This document shows, in pieces, positions 37,280-46,961 of a stretch of DNA of 64,000 bases. The notes beneath the pieces were generated by a model. The model was not told where the DNA came from. It was given only the letters and a program-made list of their open reading frames with translations, and searched no databases. The DNA is from JACRDG01 sp963760985. Its GTDB lineage: Bacteria; Desulfobacterota; Desulfomonilia; Desulfomonilales; Desulfomonilaceae. How positions within the stretch are numbered: the first letter of the stretch is position 1; each line of letters opens with the position of its first letter. The stretch spans positions 1,178,001 to 1,242,000 of the forward strand of contig CAVXFM010000015.1 in the NCBI GenBank assembly GCA_963760985.1, in the 5' to 3' direction. The position numbers were made by a program, and so were the translations under genes.

Positions 37280-39675
37280 GTGGCTTTTCTCTTTATCAAC
37301 GTCAATCATGATGTGGGTTTCGAGTCGTCTGAGAGCATTCCCATCTCCTTGGGTTACATTCTCGCGCGGTTAAAAGCCCAGGGTGAAGATGGCGTCATCC
37401 TCGACGATCTTCGCGACAGATCCTTGACTCTTACCATGCTCGAAAAGTGGATCCACAGGGTGGACCCGTGCGCCATAGGCTTTACCGCGTACAGGAGCAC
37501 CATGCACCGGATTCGCTTCCTCTGCAGGTACATCAAATCCAGACATCGGGGCATCCCCATCATTCTCGGCGGTCCACAGGCGATCGCCATGCCCGCGCGC
37601 GCCATCGAGGAATTGCAGGACGTGGACGTGCTGGTCCGGGGAGAAGGTGAAGTGGTAGTGCCAAAGCTCGCCAGAGCGATTAAAGCAGGCGAGCCGCTCG
37701 AAACGGTGGAAGGAATCGCGTGTCGGTGCAACGGACGTATCGTCGACAACGGCAGCGGTCCGGAACCTCCGGATGATCTCGACGAGTACCCGTCACCGTA
37801 TCTCACGAACCTGCTCAACCTGGAAGGCAAGAACACGGCAATCCTGCTATCCTCCCGAGGATGTCGCCACGTGTGCCTGTTCTGCATCACACCGGGAATA
37901 TGCCGGGGCAAAGTCCGTCAGCATTCTGTGGCTCGCGTTGCCGACGAAATGGAAGCATTGGTTGGCCGTGGTATTGAAAGATTCTGGTTCGCAGATCCTA
38001 ATTTCACCGAAAACCGCGAGCGCGCGGAAAGGCTTCTTGAGGAGAAGATCCGCCGCGGGATCGTTACTCCTTTCTGGTGTCAGACCCGGGCTGACCTGGT
38101 TGATCCCGCACTGCTGAAGAAGCTGCACGAAGCCGGAGCAGATACCATCGCATTCGGTCTGGAGTCGGGAAGTCCCGGGGTGCTGAAGAAGACCAACAAA
38201 GGCATTGAACTCGATCAATTGCGGAACAATATCGAGGTGGCCCAATCCCTTGGCATGGATGCGGAACTCTTCTCGATTTTCGGACTTCCTGGCGAGACGG
38301 TCGAGGACGCGCGCCAGACTTTGGAGTTCGTGCGTTCGCTGGGAATACCGATCCAGTCCAATTCAGGATCTCAGCAGATGCAGCTCTACTTCGGGTCCTT
38401 GTACAAAAGACGCCCGAGCGGTTCGGCATCAAGCCTCTTTCTCGGTACAGCTCTGGTTACCTCGGCGTGGGCGACGCGTACGAAACCGAGGCCATGTCCG
38501 TGGCTGAAATGAGAAAAGTACGGAACATGTGGGCCCTTGCCAACGAACAACTGGAAAGGGACGTGTATTACAAACAGCGCGTGTTTGAAGTGCTCGATTT
38601 TCTTTTGGAGAACCGGGAAGATCTTCACACCGAGCCGGCCTATTACGCGTACGGGGCTCTCGCTGCCGCAGGTATCGAGGAATTCTCGCTCTTGGAAACC
38701 TTTCTTGAGGGATTTGCCGCGGTACAGTCTGACGACGATTCAGGAGAAGAGGAGCTTATCGGGTCGCTGGGTTTCTTTCGGGAAACGAACGAACCGGCCG
38801 GCCCCACGGATCGCATCATATTCGATTCTCGTAGCTGGATCGAGGGCGTGCCTTTCACGGGCATTTCCGGTAAGTATTGGGACGTGCTCCTCGGCCGAGG
38901 CCTTTTGCTTCCTGCATTTGAGGAGGGTTTGGTCTCCGCGAGACAGGGCGAAGAAACGAAATTCTCCTTCGTGTTTCCCGATGATTACTTCCAGGAGGAA
39001 TTGCGCGGCAAGGAAGTGGAAGTGAACGCCAAAATCCACAAGGTTTTTCGATCTCTCCACGTTTCCAGCCTCCAAGAGGTCAGGGACCTCAATCTCCGCA
39101 ATCGCTATGGTTTCAGCAACTTGGACCAATTACGGGAACAAAACGACATTCTGTACTACCTGGCCCTTCGTGATGCGGATGCCTCGGAGCTGCTGAAGAA
39201 ACCCAGTCATTTTCTCACGCTCATCCACAAGCTCGCGAAACTGGGCAAAAGGGAAGAGGTGCGAAAACTCGGCTCATTGCTGAGCGGTAAAGCCACCGCG
39301 CTCAATGCGCTGGCCGATACGCTCGTGGGCAGCGGAAAGTGCGAGTGGGCGCTCGAATACTATCAGGCGCTTTCAGATAGTCTGCCGTCGTCGGTATTGA
39401 AAAGGGTGCGTTGCCTGCTGAACATGGAAGAGCCTGAGCGTGCCATGAAGTTGCTGGAAACCACCCCGGAGACGCCCGACCTGGAATATCAGGAGACGCT
39501 GCTGGCATGCTTGAAAGCGGTCCATCCGGAGTCGAGCCGCATTCCTTCGCTGGAACATAACGTACTGAATCTAAGGATCAAGACGGCTCTCGCGAGGGAG
39601 ACCGCTATGCGCGCGGGTTCATCCTTGACGCCGCCTGTGGTTCACGGTTGGCTCGCGACAGATCCTGCGGAATAA
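37280..39675 (+). CDS. Radical SAM protein with C-terminal trigger-factor-like FKBP domain, frame broken near 38397
   Basis: With one base added near 38397 this is one protein of about 798 residues. B12-type N-terminal Rossmann domain (about 1-150). Radical SAM core with C195-x3-C199-x2-C202 in SSRGCRHVCLFCITPG, then AFGLESGSPGVLKKTNKGIE and FGLPGETVEDARQTLEFVR. After the break it continues RFGIKPLSRYSSGYLGVGD. At about 510-597 comes an FKBP/trigger-factor PPIase-like domain (GVPFTGISGKYWDVLLGRG, LLPAFEEGLVSARQGEETKF, FPDDYFQEELRGKEVEV), then TPR-like helices. The GTG at 37280 has AGGA 6 bases upstream; an ATG at 37259 is an alternative. Substrate unknown. The fusion is unusual. Confidence 0.82.
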
Positions 39676-39750
39676 TTTCTTTGTGCACGCGATGCCACAA
39701 GAGTTGTCAGCCGCGTGGTTTTGCGGCGATTGTACGAGGAGGAAATCCCT

Positions 39751-40584
39751 ATGAATACGGAAGCATCGGAACAACACGAGCTTGTCACCTATCATCGAGA
39801 CGGGCATGTGGGATTCATCACTTTGAACCGGCCCCAAAAATTGAACGCGCTGAATCTCGCGGTGTGGTATTCGCTGGATCGCGCTGTCGCCGCTGCAGAA
39901 GAAGACAAGGAAGCTCGGGTCGCTATTCTCCGGGGAGCGGGCAGGTCTTTTTGTGCAGGCTTGGATCTGAGCCCGGACAATGATTTGATCCCCATGATCA
40001 CTGCCAAGCCGGGCGCGTCTCAGAAAATGACGTTCTACCGGGAGGTGAGGCGGGTTCAAGCTATCCATACCCGGATGGAACGTTTGCCTATTCCCACGAT
40101 CGCGGCGATCCACGGCCATTGCCTTGGTGCGGGCCTTGAAATGGTGCTGTGCTGTGACATTCGCCTGTGTTCGCAGGATGCGGTGATGGGTCTGCCAGAG
40201 GCGAAGCTCGCCATCATTACTGACGTGGGAGGTCTTCAACGCCTTCCGCGGGTGGTGGGACAAGGCCATGCAAGAGAAATAGCGTTTCGAGGTCACCGGT
40301 TCGGATCGAATTACGCCCGGTCGGTCAATCTTGTCAACGAGACGTACCCCGATAAGGATACCCTGGAGAAAAAGGCCCTGGAAATGGCGCTCGAGATTGC
40401 GGGCAATCCTCCTTTGGCCGTTCAGGGCGCGAAGGATGTCTTTCTGTTCACCGGCGACGTCCCCATGGATCAGGCTCTCGATTATAATGCCGCGAGGTCC
40501 AGCATGATCATGCCCTCTGAGGATCTTCTCGAAGCCATGTCCGCGCACCTGGAAAAACGCGCGGGAAAGTTCAAAGGAGCCTGA
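39751..40584 (+). CDS. Enoyl-CoA hydratase/isomerase family protein
   Basis: 277 residues. Crotonase fold: FITLNRPQKLNALNLAVWYS, the oxyanion-hole pair SFCAGLDLSPD and HGHCLGAGLEMVLCCDIRLC, and the catalytic region VMGLPEAKLAIITDVGGLQR. The second Glu is replaced by Asp (ITDVGG), as in dienoyl-CoA isomerase-type members. It acts on acyl-CoA intermediates in the cytoplasm. GAGGAGG precedes the ATG. It is followed by repeat A and an OYE-type oxidoreductase gene, which suggests unsaturated or aromatic acyl-CoA breakdown. Confidence 0.9.
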   Translation: MNTEASEQHELVTYHRDGHVGFITLNRPQKLNALNLAVWYSLDRAVAAAEEDKEARVAILRGAGRSFCAGLDLSPDNDLIPMITAKPGASQKMTFYREVRRVQAIHTRMERLPIPTIAAIHGHCLGAGLEMVLCCDIRLCSQDAVMGLPEAKLAIITDVGGLQRLPRVVGQGHAREIAFRGHRFGSNYARSVNLVNETYPDKDTLEKKALEMALEIAGNPPLAVQGAKDVFLFTGDVPMDQALDYNAARSSMIMPSEDLLEAMSAHLEKRAGKFKGA

Positions 40585-40621
40585 TGGACTTCTCCCGTGT
40601 ACCTACAACGCGGTTACCGTG

Positions 40622-40782
40622 AACTCCCATGACCTGGAGTGTCACAACGAACCATGAAAATGGCACCCTGTCCAGCGACCAGCGGGAGCTGGCAAGTGCC
40701 TGAAGTTCTTGGGGATGGGGGTTTGGGGGAAGGCCCTTCTTGAAAGAAGGGCCTTCCCCCAAAAATGCATTTTCATAGGAAT
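40622..40782 (+). repeat. Repeat A, copy 3
   Basis: Full copy, 38 bases after the hydratase stop and 28 before the next start. Perfect stem GGGGGAAGGCCCTTCTT/AAGAAGGGCCTTCCCCC with TTGAAA at the loop, inverted relative to copies 1, 2 and 4. Confidence 0.92.
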
Positions 40783-40809
40783 TCTGAAAGCAACACTCTG
40801 GAGGTTTCT

Positions 40810-42813
40810 TTGATAACCAAGCTCTTTGAACCGATATCTGTCGGACCTGTTTCACTCGCCAACCGAGTGGTCATGACCGCTATGCACCTCAACTACACTC
40901 CTGGCGGGCAGATGAACGACCGCTTTATCAATTTCTACAAGGCACGAGCTCTTGGCGGAACGGGCCTGATCGTCATAGGTGGAGCCGAGATCGATGATGA
41001 AGCCTCGGGAGTCGACCTGATGCTTTCCATAAAGGACGACAAGTTCATTCCCGGATTGCGGAGTTTCACCGATGCGTTGCATGCTGCGGGCGCTAAGGTC
41101 GCGGTGCAGCTGTACATGGCTGGTGCGTACTCGTTTTGTAGCTTGAAGGGTCTGCCCTTGCTCGCGCCGTCAGAATATGTCAGCCACTTCACCCGCCAAC
41201 AGACCAAAGCCATGACGCGAGAGGATATCGAACGCGTGCAGCAGGACTTTGTGCAGGCAGCCCGAAGGGCCAAAGAGGCCGGGTTCGACGCGGTGGAGGT
41301 TCTTGCTTCAGCCGGATACCTCATCTGCCAGTTCTTGTCACCGGCCACGAACCGGCGAACCGACGAGTACGGGGGTCCTTTGGAAAATCGCATGCGTTTC
41401 GGTCTGGAAACTGTCAGGCGCGTGCGAAAGGAAATCGGGCCGGAAATGGCGCTCATCGTGCGGGTGGCGGGCAATGATTTTGTGCCGGAAAGTCACACGA
41501 ATCAGGAAGCAAGGCTTTTTGCTGCCGAGGTGGAAAAGGCCGGGGCTGATTGCATCAACGTGACCGGCGGCTGGCACGAAAGTCGCGTGCCTCAGATCAC
41601 CATGGATCTCCCGCAGGCGGGGTACGCGTACCTTGCCAGAGGCATCAAGCAGGTCGTGGGAGTGCCGGTGGTGAGCTGTAACAGGATCAACGACCCGTTT
41701 GTTGCCGAAGAACTGTTGACTGAAGGCGTGGCTGACCTTGTGGGCATGGGTCGTGGTTTGATTGCGGATCCCGATTTCGTGAACAAGGCGAAACAAGGGA
41801 AATGTGACGAAATTCGCCAGTGCGTGGCATGCAATCAACGTTGTTTCGATCATGTGTTCCAGTTGAAGGCTGTGGGCTGCGCGGTCAATCCCCGAGCGGG
41901 AAAAGAGGCTGAGACAGAGTTCGGCCCCACTTCCACTCCCAAGAAATTCCTTGTCGCGGGTGCGGGGCCTGCGGGGTGTGAATTCGCGGTTACCGCGGCC
42001 AAACGGGGACACCGGGTCATCGTGTGCGAGAAAGACTCTCACATAGGCGGCCAGGTGAGCTTGTTCGCAGAAGCGACTCACAAATACGATTTCCATCACT
42101 TGCTCGAGTACTATGAGACCGCGCTGGTGAAAAACGGAGTGGAGGTGCGCACCGGCGTTGCGGTCACGCCCGAGTTGGTTGCTGCGGAAAAGCCGGACAT
42201 GGTGGTCGTGGCTACCGGAGCTGCGCCCTTTCAACCGCCCATTGAGGCGGTTGAAGCTCCTCACGTGTCTCAAGCGTGGGATGTGCTAAGGGGCAAGGTG
42301 CAGACGGGAGAAAATGTGGTCATTGTGGGAGCCGGGTCGGTAGGCCTTGAGACTGCCATTTATCTTGCGCGCAAGGGCACGATTTCGCCGCATCAGCTCT
42401 ATTTCCTTTCACTGCACCAGGCCGAGAAGCCGGAATTCCTGCGAGAGCTCATAGTAAAGGGCGTCAAGAAAGTCACGGTGATCGAAATGGCGCCGAGAAT
42501 CGGACAAGACGTGGGACCTTCCACTCGATGGGTTATTTTGAAGGAACTGGCCCTCAGAGACGTCAAGATCGTGACCAAGGCAAAGATGAAAGATATCAAG
42601 CCAGGACTGGTGGTGTACACGGATGCTGAGGGAAATGACGTCACCCTGCCTGCTGACTCGGTGGTGCTCGCCATGGGATCCAGGCCGGACAATGCCCTTG
42701 CTCAGCGCCTCCAAGAGTCAGGAGTCAATCTCAAGGTAATTGGAGACTCAAAGAAGGTCGGACGAGTCGGGAGTGCCATAGAGGATGGATTCACCCTCGC
42801 GTGTGAAGTGTAG
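40810..42813 (+). CDS. OYE/2,4-dienoyl-CoA reductase-type flavin oxidoreductase
   Basis: 667 residues. The N-terminal FMN TIM barrel (about 1-340) starts LFEPISVGPVSLANRVVMTA. A 4Fe-4S cluster motif (CVACNQRCF and a downstream Cys in AVGCAVNPRAG) follows. The C-terminal FAD and NAD(P) Rossmann domains have LVAGAGPAGCEFAVTAAKRG and VIVGAGSVGLETAIYLARKG. This is the FadH/trimethylamine-dehydrogenase-like layout, which passes electrons from NAD(P)H via FAD and the cluster to FMN and reduces conjugated C=C bonds. The TTG at 40810 has TGGAGG 5 bases before it. The substrate may be a dienoyl-CoA, given the neighbouring hydratase. Confidence 0.88.
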   Translation: MITKLFEPISVGPVSLANRVVMTAMHLNYTPGGQMNDRFINFYKARALGGTGLIVIGGAEIDDEASGVDLMLSIKDDKFIPGLRSFTDALHAAGAKVAVQLYMAGAYSFCSLKGLPLLAPSEYVSHFTRQQTKAMTREDIERVQQDFVQAARRAKEAGFDAVEVLASAGYLICQFLSPATNRRTDEYGGPLENRMRFGLETVRRVRKEIGPEMALIVRVAGNDFVPESHTNQEARLFAAEVEKAGADCINVTGGWHESRVPQITMDLPQAGYAYLARGIKQVVGVPVVSCNRINDPFVAEELLTEGVADLVGMGRGLIADPDFVNKAKQGKCDEIRQCVACNQRCFDHVFQLKAVGCAVNPRAGKEAETEFGPTSTPKKFLVAGAGPAGCEFAVTAAKRGHRVIVCEKDSHIGGQVSLFAEATHKYDFHHLLEYYETALVKNGVEVRTGVAVTPELVAAEKPDMVVVATGAAPFQPPIEAVEAPHVSQAWDVLRGKVQTGENVVIVGAGSVGLETAIYLARKGTISPHQLYFLSLHQAEKPEFLRELIVKGVKKVTVIEMAPRIGQDVGPSTRWVILKELALRDVKIVTKAKMKDIKPGLVVYTDAEGNDVTLPADSVVLAMGSRPDNALAQRLQESGVNLKVIGDSKKVGRVGSAIEDGFTLACEV

Positions 42814-43034
42814 TGTGTGATTGACGACCGTGACCCGTTGATTCCTACGAAGCGGGTAATGACTTTGTGGTGTGATTTTCCACGTGCAACAAAGGGACGC
42901 GCTGAACGACAATGATTTTTTCGGCACCTGCTCGACGTCCGCTCTCGCATAGCTTGTGCGCGGTCTTCTGACCATAGCGTGAACCTCGGATCTTTCGCGA
43001 AAAAAATCACGCGTCGCGTTCCCTGCTTTCTTGG

Positions 43035-43070
43035 AGTCCTGAGAGCCTACATAGGGCCCTCAGGACTTTC
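43035..43070 (+). terminator. Terminator-like hairpin after the OYE-type gene
   Basis: Perfect 9-bp arms AGTCCTGAG/CTCAGGACT, with partial inner pairing (GCC/GGC). The tail is TTCTGTC, only weakly T-rich. Confidence 0.5.
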
Positions 43071-43240
43071 TGTCTGGAGAATTGATAGTGTTCTCAGCAT
43101 GTTTGCGGATATATTCACATTAATGTCCACGAGAACCTCACAGGGAATTCTCCTTTCACAAGTTTCTTGACTCCGCGTTCCCGTAATGATAGGGAAGGGC
43201 CGGCCTCAACCTCGGGGGAGGGAGGGGCCGTTAAACCGGC

Positions 43241-43291
43241 AAACCGGGGGGCGAGGATGCCGGGCATCCTCCCCGCCGGTTTCTTTTTTTT
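43241..43291 (+). terminator. Strong rho-independent terminator, upstream gene unknown
   Basis: Long stem from AAACCGGGGGGCGAGGATGC to GCATCCTCCCCGCCGGTTT, followed by TCTTTTTTTT on the plus strand. No gene on that strand ends nearby, apart from the OYE-type gene 430 bases before. Confidence 0.75.
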
Positions 43292-43840
43292 GGCCGCACT
43301 TGTTGCCACCGCGCTACCCCCGGAACAGTCATCTTGGCAATCCCAACAAGAGTCCTTATATATTCCACGCAATGGTACCGATGATGCGGTCCGCGGGCTT
43401 GCATATGTGGCCGGTCTCGGGGCTCCGCGGGGTGTCACCTGAGATCCAGCTTTACACGGACGAGTTCATGCTTTATAACAGCCCCTGACCGGTTGGTCGT
43501 ACCATGGGAAAAACCTCCACTGAATTGGCCGGTGAGTTTTTCATGGACGTACCACGGAAGCGCGGTGGTGAGCAGACGAAACGTACGCTTTCAGTTATCG
43601 GCTCCCCAGGGGCGTTTCAAGCGATGTCGGCGAATTACGGGCAGGTTCTCCCGTCTTTCTTCGCCGATACGTAAGGATGGACAAAGCACTAAGCCAGCCT
43701 TATGAGCGATGCTAAGCCTCGGGTGATCGAAAGTTTCTTGCAGCCCTTCCCTTTGCGAAGAGTTGCAGCTATTACTGAAGGGAGTTCGTTCGCCATGGTG
43801 TCGAGGAGTTTTTGTTGATATCGATTGTTCAGGAGAACGC

Positions 43841-44500
43841 GTGAAGAAAAAAGATACGGCTATAAGGCAAAAAGCCGAAGACGAGATAGCACCTAAGTCA
43901 CTTCGCACCCTGTGCCAGGAGTATTCTGAGGCCTTTGTAGTGGCAGTGATACTGGCGATCCTCATCCGGGGTGTCCTGGTTCAGGCGTTCAAGATTCCTT
44001 CGAGCTCGATGGAGCCTACTCTGCTCATTGGGGATCATATCCTCGTAAACAAGTTCATCTACGGCATTCGCATACCTTTTACTCCTGACCGGTGGCCCAG
44101 ATTCAGGGATCCTGCTCGTGGCGATGTCATCGTATTCATCTTTCCCGAGGATCGGACCAAGGATTTTATTAAACGTGTGGTCGCGGTCGGCGGTGACACC
44201 GTTGAGGTCCGAAACAAAAGAGTTATCCTCAACGGCAAAGAGGTGCACAACCCTCACGCGAGGTACACCGACAACATCATTTTGCCGGCCGGCGCAAGTC
44301 CAAGGGATAACATGAGCCCGGTAAAGGTACCTCCGAACCATCTGTTTGTCATGGGAGATAACCGAGATCACAGCCTTGACAGCCGTTTCTGGGGGACGGT
44401 CCCTGTGGAGGACGTCAGGGGATCTGCGTTTTTGATCTACTATTCTGCAAGTAATTTCCCCGGGGTCAGGTGGGACCGGTTTTTCCATGTCATCCGTTGA
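43841..44500 (+). CDS. lepB: Signal peptidase I
   Basis: 219 residues. One N-terminal transmembrane helix (about 28-50) and the catalytic Ser in IPSSSMEPTLLIGDHILVNK. The Lys base is in FIKRVVAVGGDTVEV. Box E is FVMGDNRDHSLDSRFWG. It removes signal peptides on the outer face of the inner membrane. The GTG at 43841 with AGGAG 7 bases before is the best start; earlier starts have no ribosome site. Standard length for the short LepB class. Followed by repeat A. Confidence 0.95.
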   Translation: MKKKDTAIRQKAEDEIAPKSLRTLCQEYSEAFVVAVILAILIRGVLVQAFKIPSSSMEPTLLIGDHILVNKFIYGIRIPFTPDRWPRFRDPARGDVIVFIFPEDRTKDFIKRVVAVGGDTVEVRNKRVILNGKEVHNPHARYTDNIILPAGASPRDNMSPVKVPPNHLFVMGDNRDHSLDSRFWGTVPVEDVRGSAFLIYYSASNFPGVRWDRFFHVIR

Positions 44501-44606
44501 CGCGAGCGGGTGGCCCGGAAGCGGTTGCGCCCGGGTCTGCCGAGCGTTGTCGCTTTTCCTGCACCGGCCCTGTAGTATCTCTATGTACGGCGAGATCTTC
44601 CCTTTG

Positions 44607-44768
44607 TTCCTATGAAAATGCATTTTTGGGGGAAGGCCCTTCTTGAAAGAAGGGCCTTCCCCCAAACCCCCATCCCCAAGAAACTTCAGGCACTTGCCAG
44701 CTCCCGCTGGTCTCTGGACAGGGTGCCATTTTCATGGTTCGTGGTGACACTCCAGGTCATGGGAGTTC
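44607..44768 (-). repeat. Repeat A, copy 4 (minus orientation)
   Basis: Full copy, about 107 bases after lepB. In the repeat's own sense the loop is TTTCAA, as in copies 1 and 2. The 44501-44922 gap holds nothing else I can name. Confidence 0.92.
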
Positions 44769-44922
44769 ACAAGTCTTGGTGAGGTTTCGGACAAGACTCT
44801 CTTCTCTTTTAAACCGCGCCTATGGCCATATCCCGCCTTTTTCTGTTCTCGGTCGACGGACGCCCTCGTTTCTCCCTGGACACACTTGCGCAAAAAAGGC
44901 ACACTTGGACCGGGAGGCGAAT

Positions 44923-45780
44923 ATGGACGCAGGGGGCTCCACTCCGCCCACGCTAAGCGACTTTTCTCACAAGGCTGTCCAGAAAGCCATTCGCAACGAA
45001 GCCCTTTCTCATCCGGGTACTTTGTATTCCGGGGTAGTGGCTGCGCTTTCCGCGCTTTCGTGGGTGAGTTTTGGCGCGCCCGCGTTCCTCTGGATCGCGT
45101 TTGGCGGCGCGGTGGCATCGATCGGCAGCCTCATCGTCAATTATTGCTTTCGGGATCGGACACTCGGCGAGTCCTACATCCGGCGCCTCAACGACCGCTT
45201 CGCACTCCGGAAAGAAAGTGTCCTCAATTCCCTCCATAGCGACCTGGAAACGTGCGCGAACATACCCGGGGCTGAAGGACACGTAGCACAGGGATTGGAA
45301 CAATTCACCAAGATCAAACAATCGTACGATAATTTGCGTGGGGTGCTCGAACAGAGCTTCGGCGCAGGAGGCCTCGATTACGGGAGGATGTGGGGAGCCT
45401 CCGAACAGGCATATCTGGGAGTGTTGGACAATCTGAGACAGGTGGTGACCATTCTCAGGAGCCTCGCCACTATTGACCTTGACTATATACAGCAGAGGCT
45501 GAGACAACTTGACGCCCTGAGCAGGCTCACCGATGCTGACAAGAGAGAACAGATCACGTTGCACAAAAGAAGGCGGGTGCGTGATGAACAGTTGCAGAAA
45601 GTCAACGACATCTTGACGCGCAACGAAGAAGCCATCACGGGCATTGAAGAGACCACTGCCACGGTGGCAGCTATGGGGACCGGCGACACCTTCGCGGACG
45701 TGGACCCGGAAACATCCATCAGCCAATTACGGGAGCTTGCGGAGAAGGCCCGTACTTCCCGCAAAGAACGTGAAATGTAA
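44923..45780 (+). CDS. Membrane protein with two helices and a long coiled coil, unknown function
   Basis: 285 residues. After a short N-terminus, two close transmembrane helices (about 37-52 and 57-77, in SGVVAALSALSWVSFGAPAF and LWIAFGGAVASIGSLIVNY) form a hairpin. The rest (about 80-285) is helical, with heptad-like stretches (YIQQRLRQLDALSRLTDADK, VRDEQLQKVNDILTRNEEAI), and should lie in the cytoplasm. I do not recognise a family. GGGAGG lies before the ATG at 44923. The solute-binding protein gene starts 64 bases later, so the two might share a transcript. Confidence 0.75.
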   Translation: MDAGGSTPPTLSDFSHKAVQKAIRNEALSHPGTLYSGVVAALSALSWVSFGAPAFLWIAFGGAVASIGSLIVNYCFRDRTLGESYIRRLNDRFALRKESVLNSLHSDLETCANIPGAEGHVAQGLEQFTKIKQSYDNLRGVLEQSFGAGGLDYGRMWGASEQAYLGVLDNLRQVVTILRSLATIDLDYIQQRLRQLDALSRLTDADKREQITLHKRRRVRDEQLQKVNDILTRNEEAITGIEETTATVAAMGTGDTFADVDPETSISQLRELAEKARTSRKEREM

Positions 45781-45844
45781 TTGTACGCATTCAACCCTGT
45801 GAGAGACGCGTTGCGCGTCGCGGGCAGGGAAAGGGGGTTTTCTC

Positions 45845-46894
45845 ATGAGACGTCTTACCTTCGCCGCGTTGATTCTTGTGGCCGTCGTCTGCGTTGCTCA
45901 GGGCCCGCTTTACGCAGCCGGGACCTATCGCATCGCGTGGTCCCACTACACCGGCTGGGAACCGTGGCAGCTCGCGAGCGATCAGGGAATTCTCAAAAAA
46001 TGGGCGGATAAATTCGGCATCAAAATCGAGCTGGTGTTGATCAATGACTACATGGAGTCGATCAATCTCTATACTGGTGGGAAGTTTGCGGGCTGTGTGA
46101 TGACAAACATGGACGCATTGACCATCCCCGCGGTGGGCGGCGTGGACTCGACTGCGCTCATCGTCGGAGATTTCTCCAACGGTAACGACGGTGTGGTGAT
46201 CAAGAAGGGGACCAGCGTCAAAGACCTGAAGGGCCGAGACGTGAAGCTCGTGGAACTTTCGGTGTCCCACTATCTCCTTGCCCGGGCTCTGGATCAGAAC
46301 AGCATGACCGAGCGAGACCTGAAGCTTGTGAACACCTCTGATTCCGATATCGCTGCCATCTTCGCGTCCGATCCCCACGGCGCGGTGGTCACGTGGAACC
46401 CGCCTCTCATGCAATGCCGGAACACCAAGGGAGCCAAGATGGTGTTTGACTCAAGCCAGATACCAGGGGAAATCATGGACCTTATGGTAGTCAGATCCAA
46501 TTCCCCGAAAGAGCTGAAAAAGGCGTTGGTGGGAGCATGGTATGAGACCATGGCGCTCATGTCCGGCAGGAGCAAAGAAGCCAAGGACGCGATCCAGTCC
46601 ATGGCGAAGTTCGCGGGGGGCACGGAAGCCGAGTTTCGCGCGCAACTTCGCACCACCAACATGTTCTATGACGCGGCTGAGGCAGCCAAATTTAGCCGTG
46701 GCGATCAACTGAAGAAGACCATGGAATACGTGCGGAATTTTTGCTTCACTCATGGTCTGTTCGGCCAGGGAGCTACCTCCAAGGATTATGTGGGTATTCA
46801 GTTTCCGGACGGATCGGTTATGGGAGACAAGAACAACGTGAAGCTTCGGTTCGACGCGACGTACATGCAAATGGTCGCAGATAAGAAGCTCTGA
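45845..46894 (+). CDS. ABC transporter substrate-binding protein (nitrate/taurine/urea-type)
   Basis: 349 residues. The N-terminal signal peptide ends near LYAA. The mature part (TYRIAWSHYTGWEPWQLASD, CVMTNMDALTIPAVGGVDST, IVGDFSNGNDGVVIKKGTS) matches the NMT1/SsuA-like family, and resembles the subgroup often found with urea carboxylase genes. It captures a small solute in the periplasm for the permease and ATPase that follow (46962, 47838). A GACGCG/CGCGTC hairpin sits just upstream. No urea carboxylase or amidase gene is in the window, so the ligand is open. Confidence 0.88.
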   Translation: MRRLTFAALILVAVVCVAQGPLYAAGTYRIAWSHYTGWEPWQLASDQGILKKWADKFGIKIELVLINDYMESINLYTGGKFAGCVMTNMDALTIPAVGGVDSTALIVGDFSNGNDGVVIKKGTSVKDLKGRDVKLVELSVSHYLLARALDQNSMTERDLKLVNTSDSDIAAIFASDPHGAVVTWNPPLMQCRNTKGAKMVFDSSQIPGEIMDLMVVRSNSPKELKKALVGAWYETMALMSGRSKEAKDAIQSMAKFAGGTEAEFRAQLRTTNMFYDAAEAAKFSRGDQLKKTMEYVRNFCFTHGLFGQGATSKDYVGIQFPDGSVMGDKNNVKLRFDATYMQMVADKKL

Positions 46895-46961
46895 TCAGGA
46901 GCGTCAAGGAACAAGTTCCACCGCGTAACGATTTCGTAAATCGGGCACGAGGGCTGCCACG

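Larger units (their letters stand above)
42814..43840. other. 1-kb gap with two terminator-like hairpins and no recognised gene
   Basis: No gene with known motifs. Two plus-strand hairpins (43035-43070, 43241-43291) suggest a short transcript between them. The rest shows nothing I can name. Confidence 0.45.

Noticed and set aside
38467..39675. FKBP/TPR part as an independent gene
   Set aside because: The sequence before its first ATG continues the radical SAM family text (RFGIKPLSRYSSGYLG) in frame, so it is better read as the second half of one gene.
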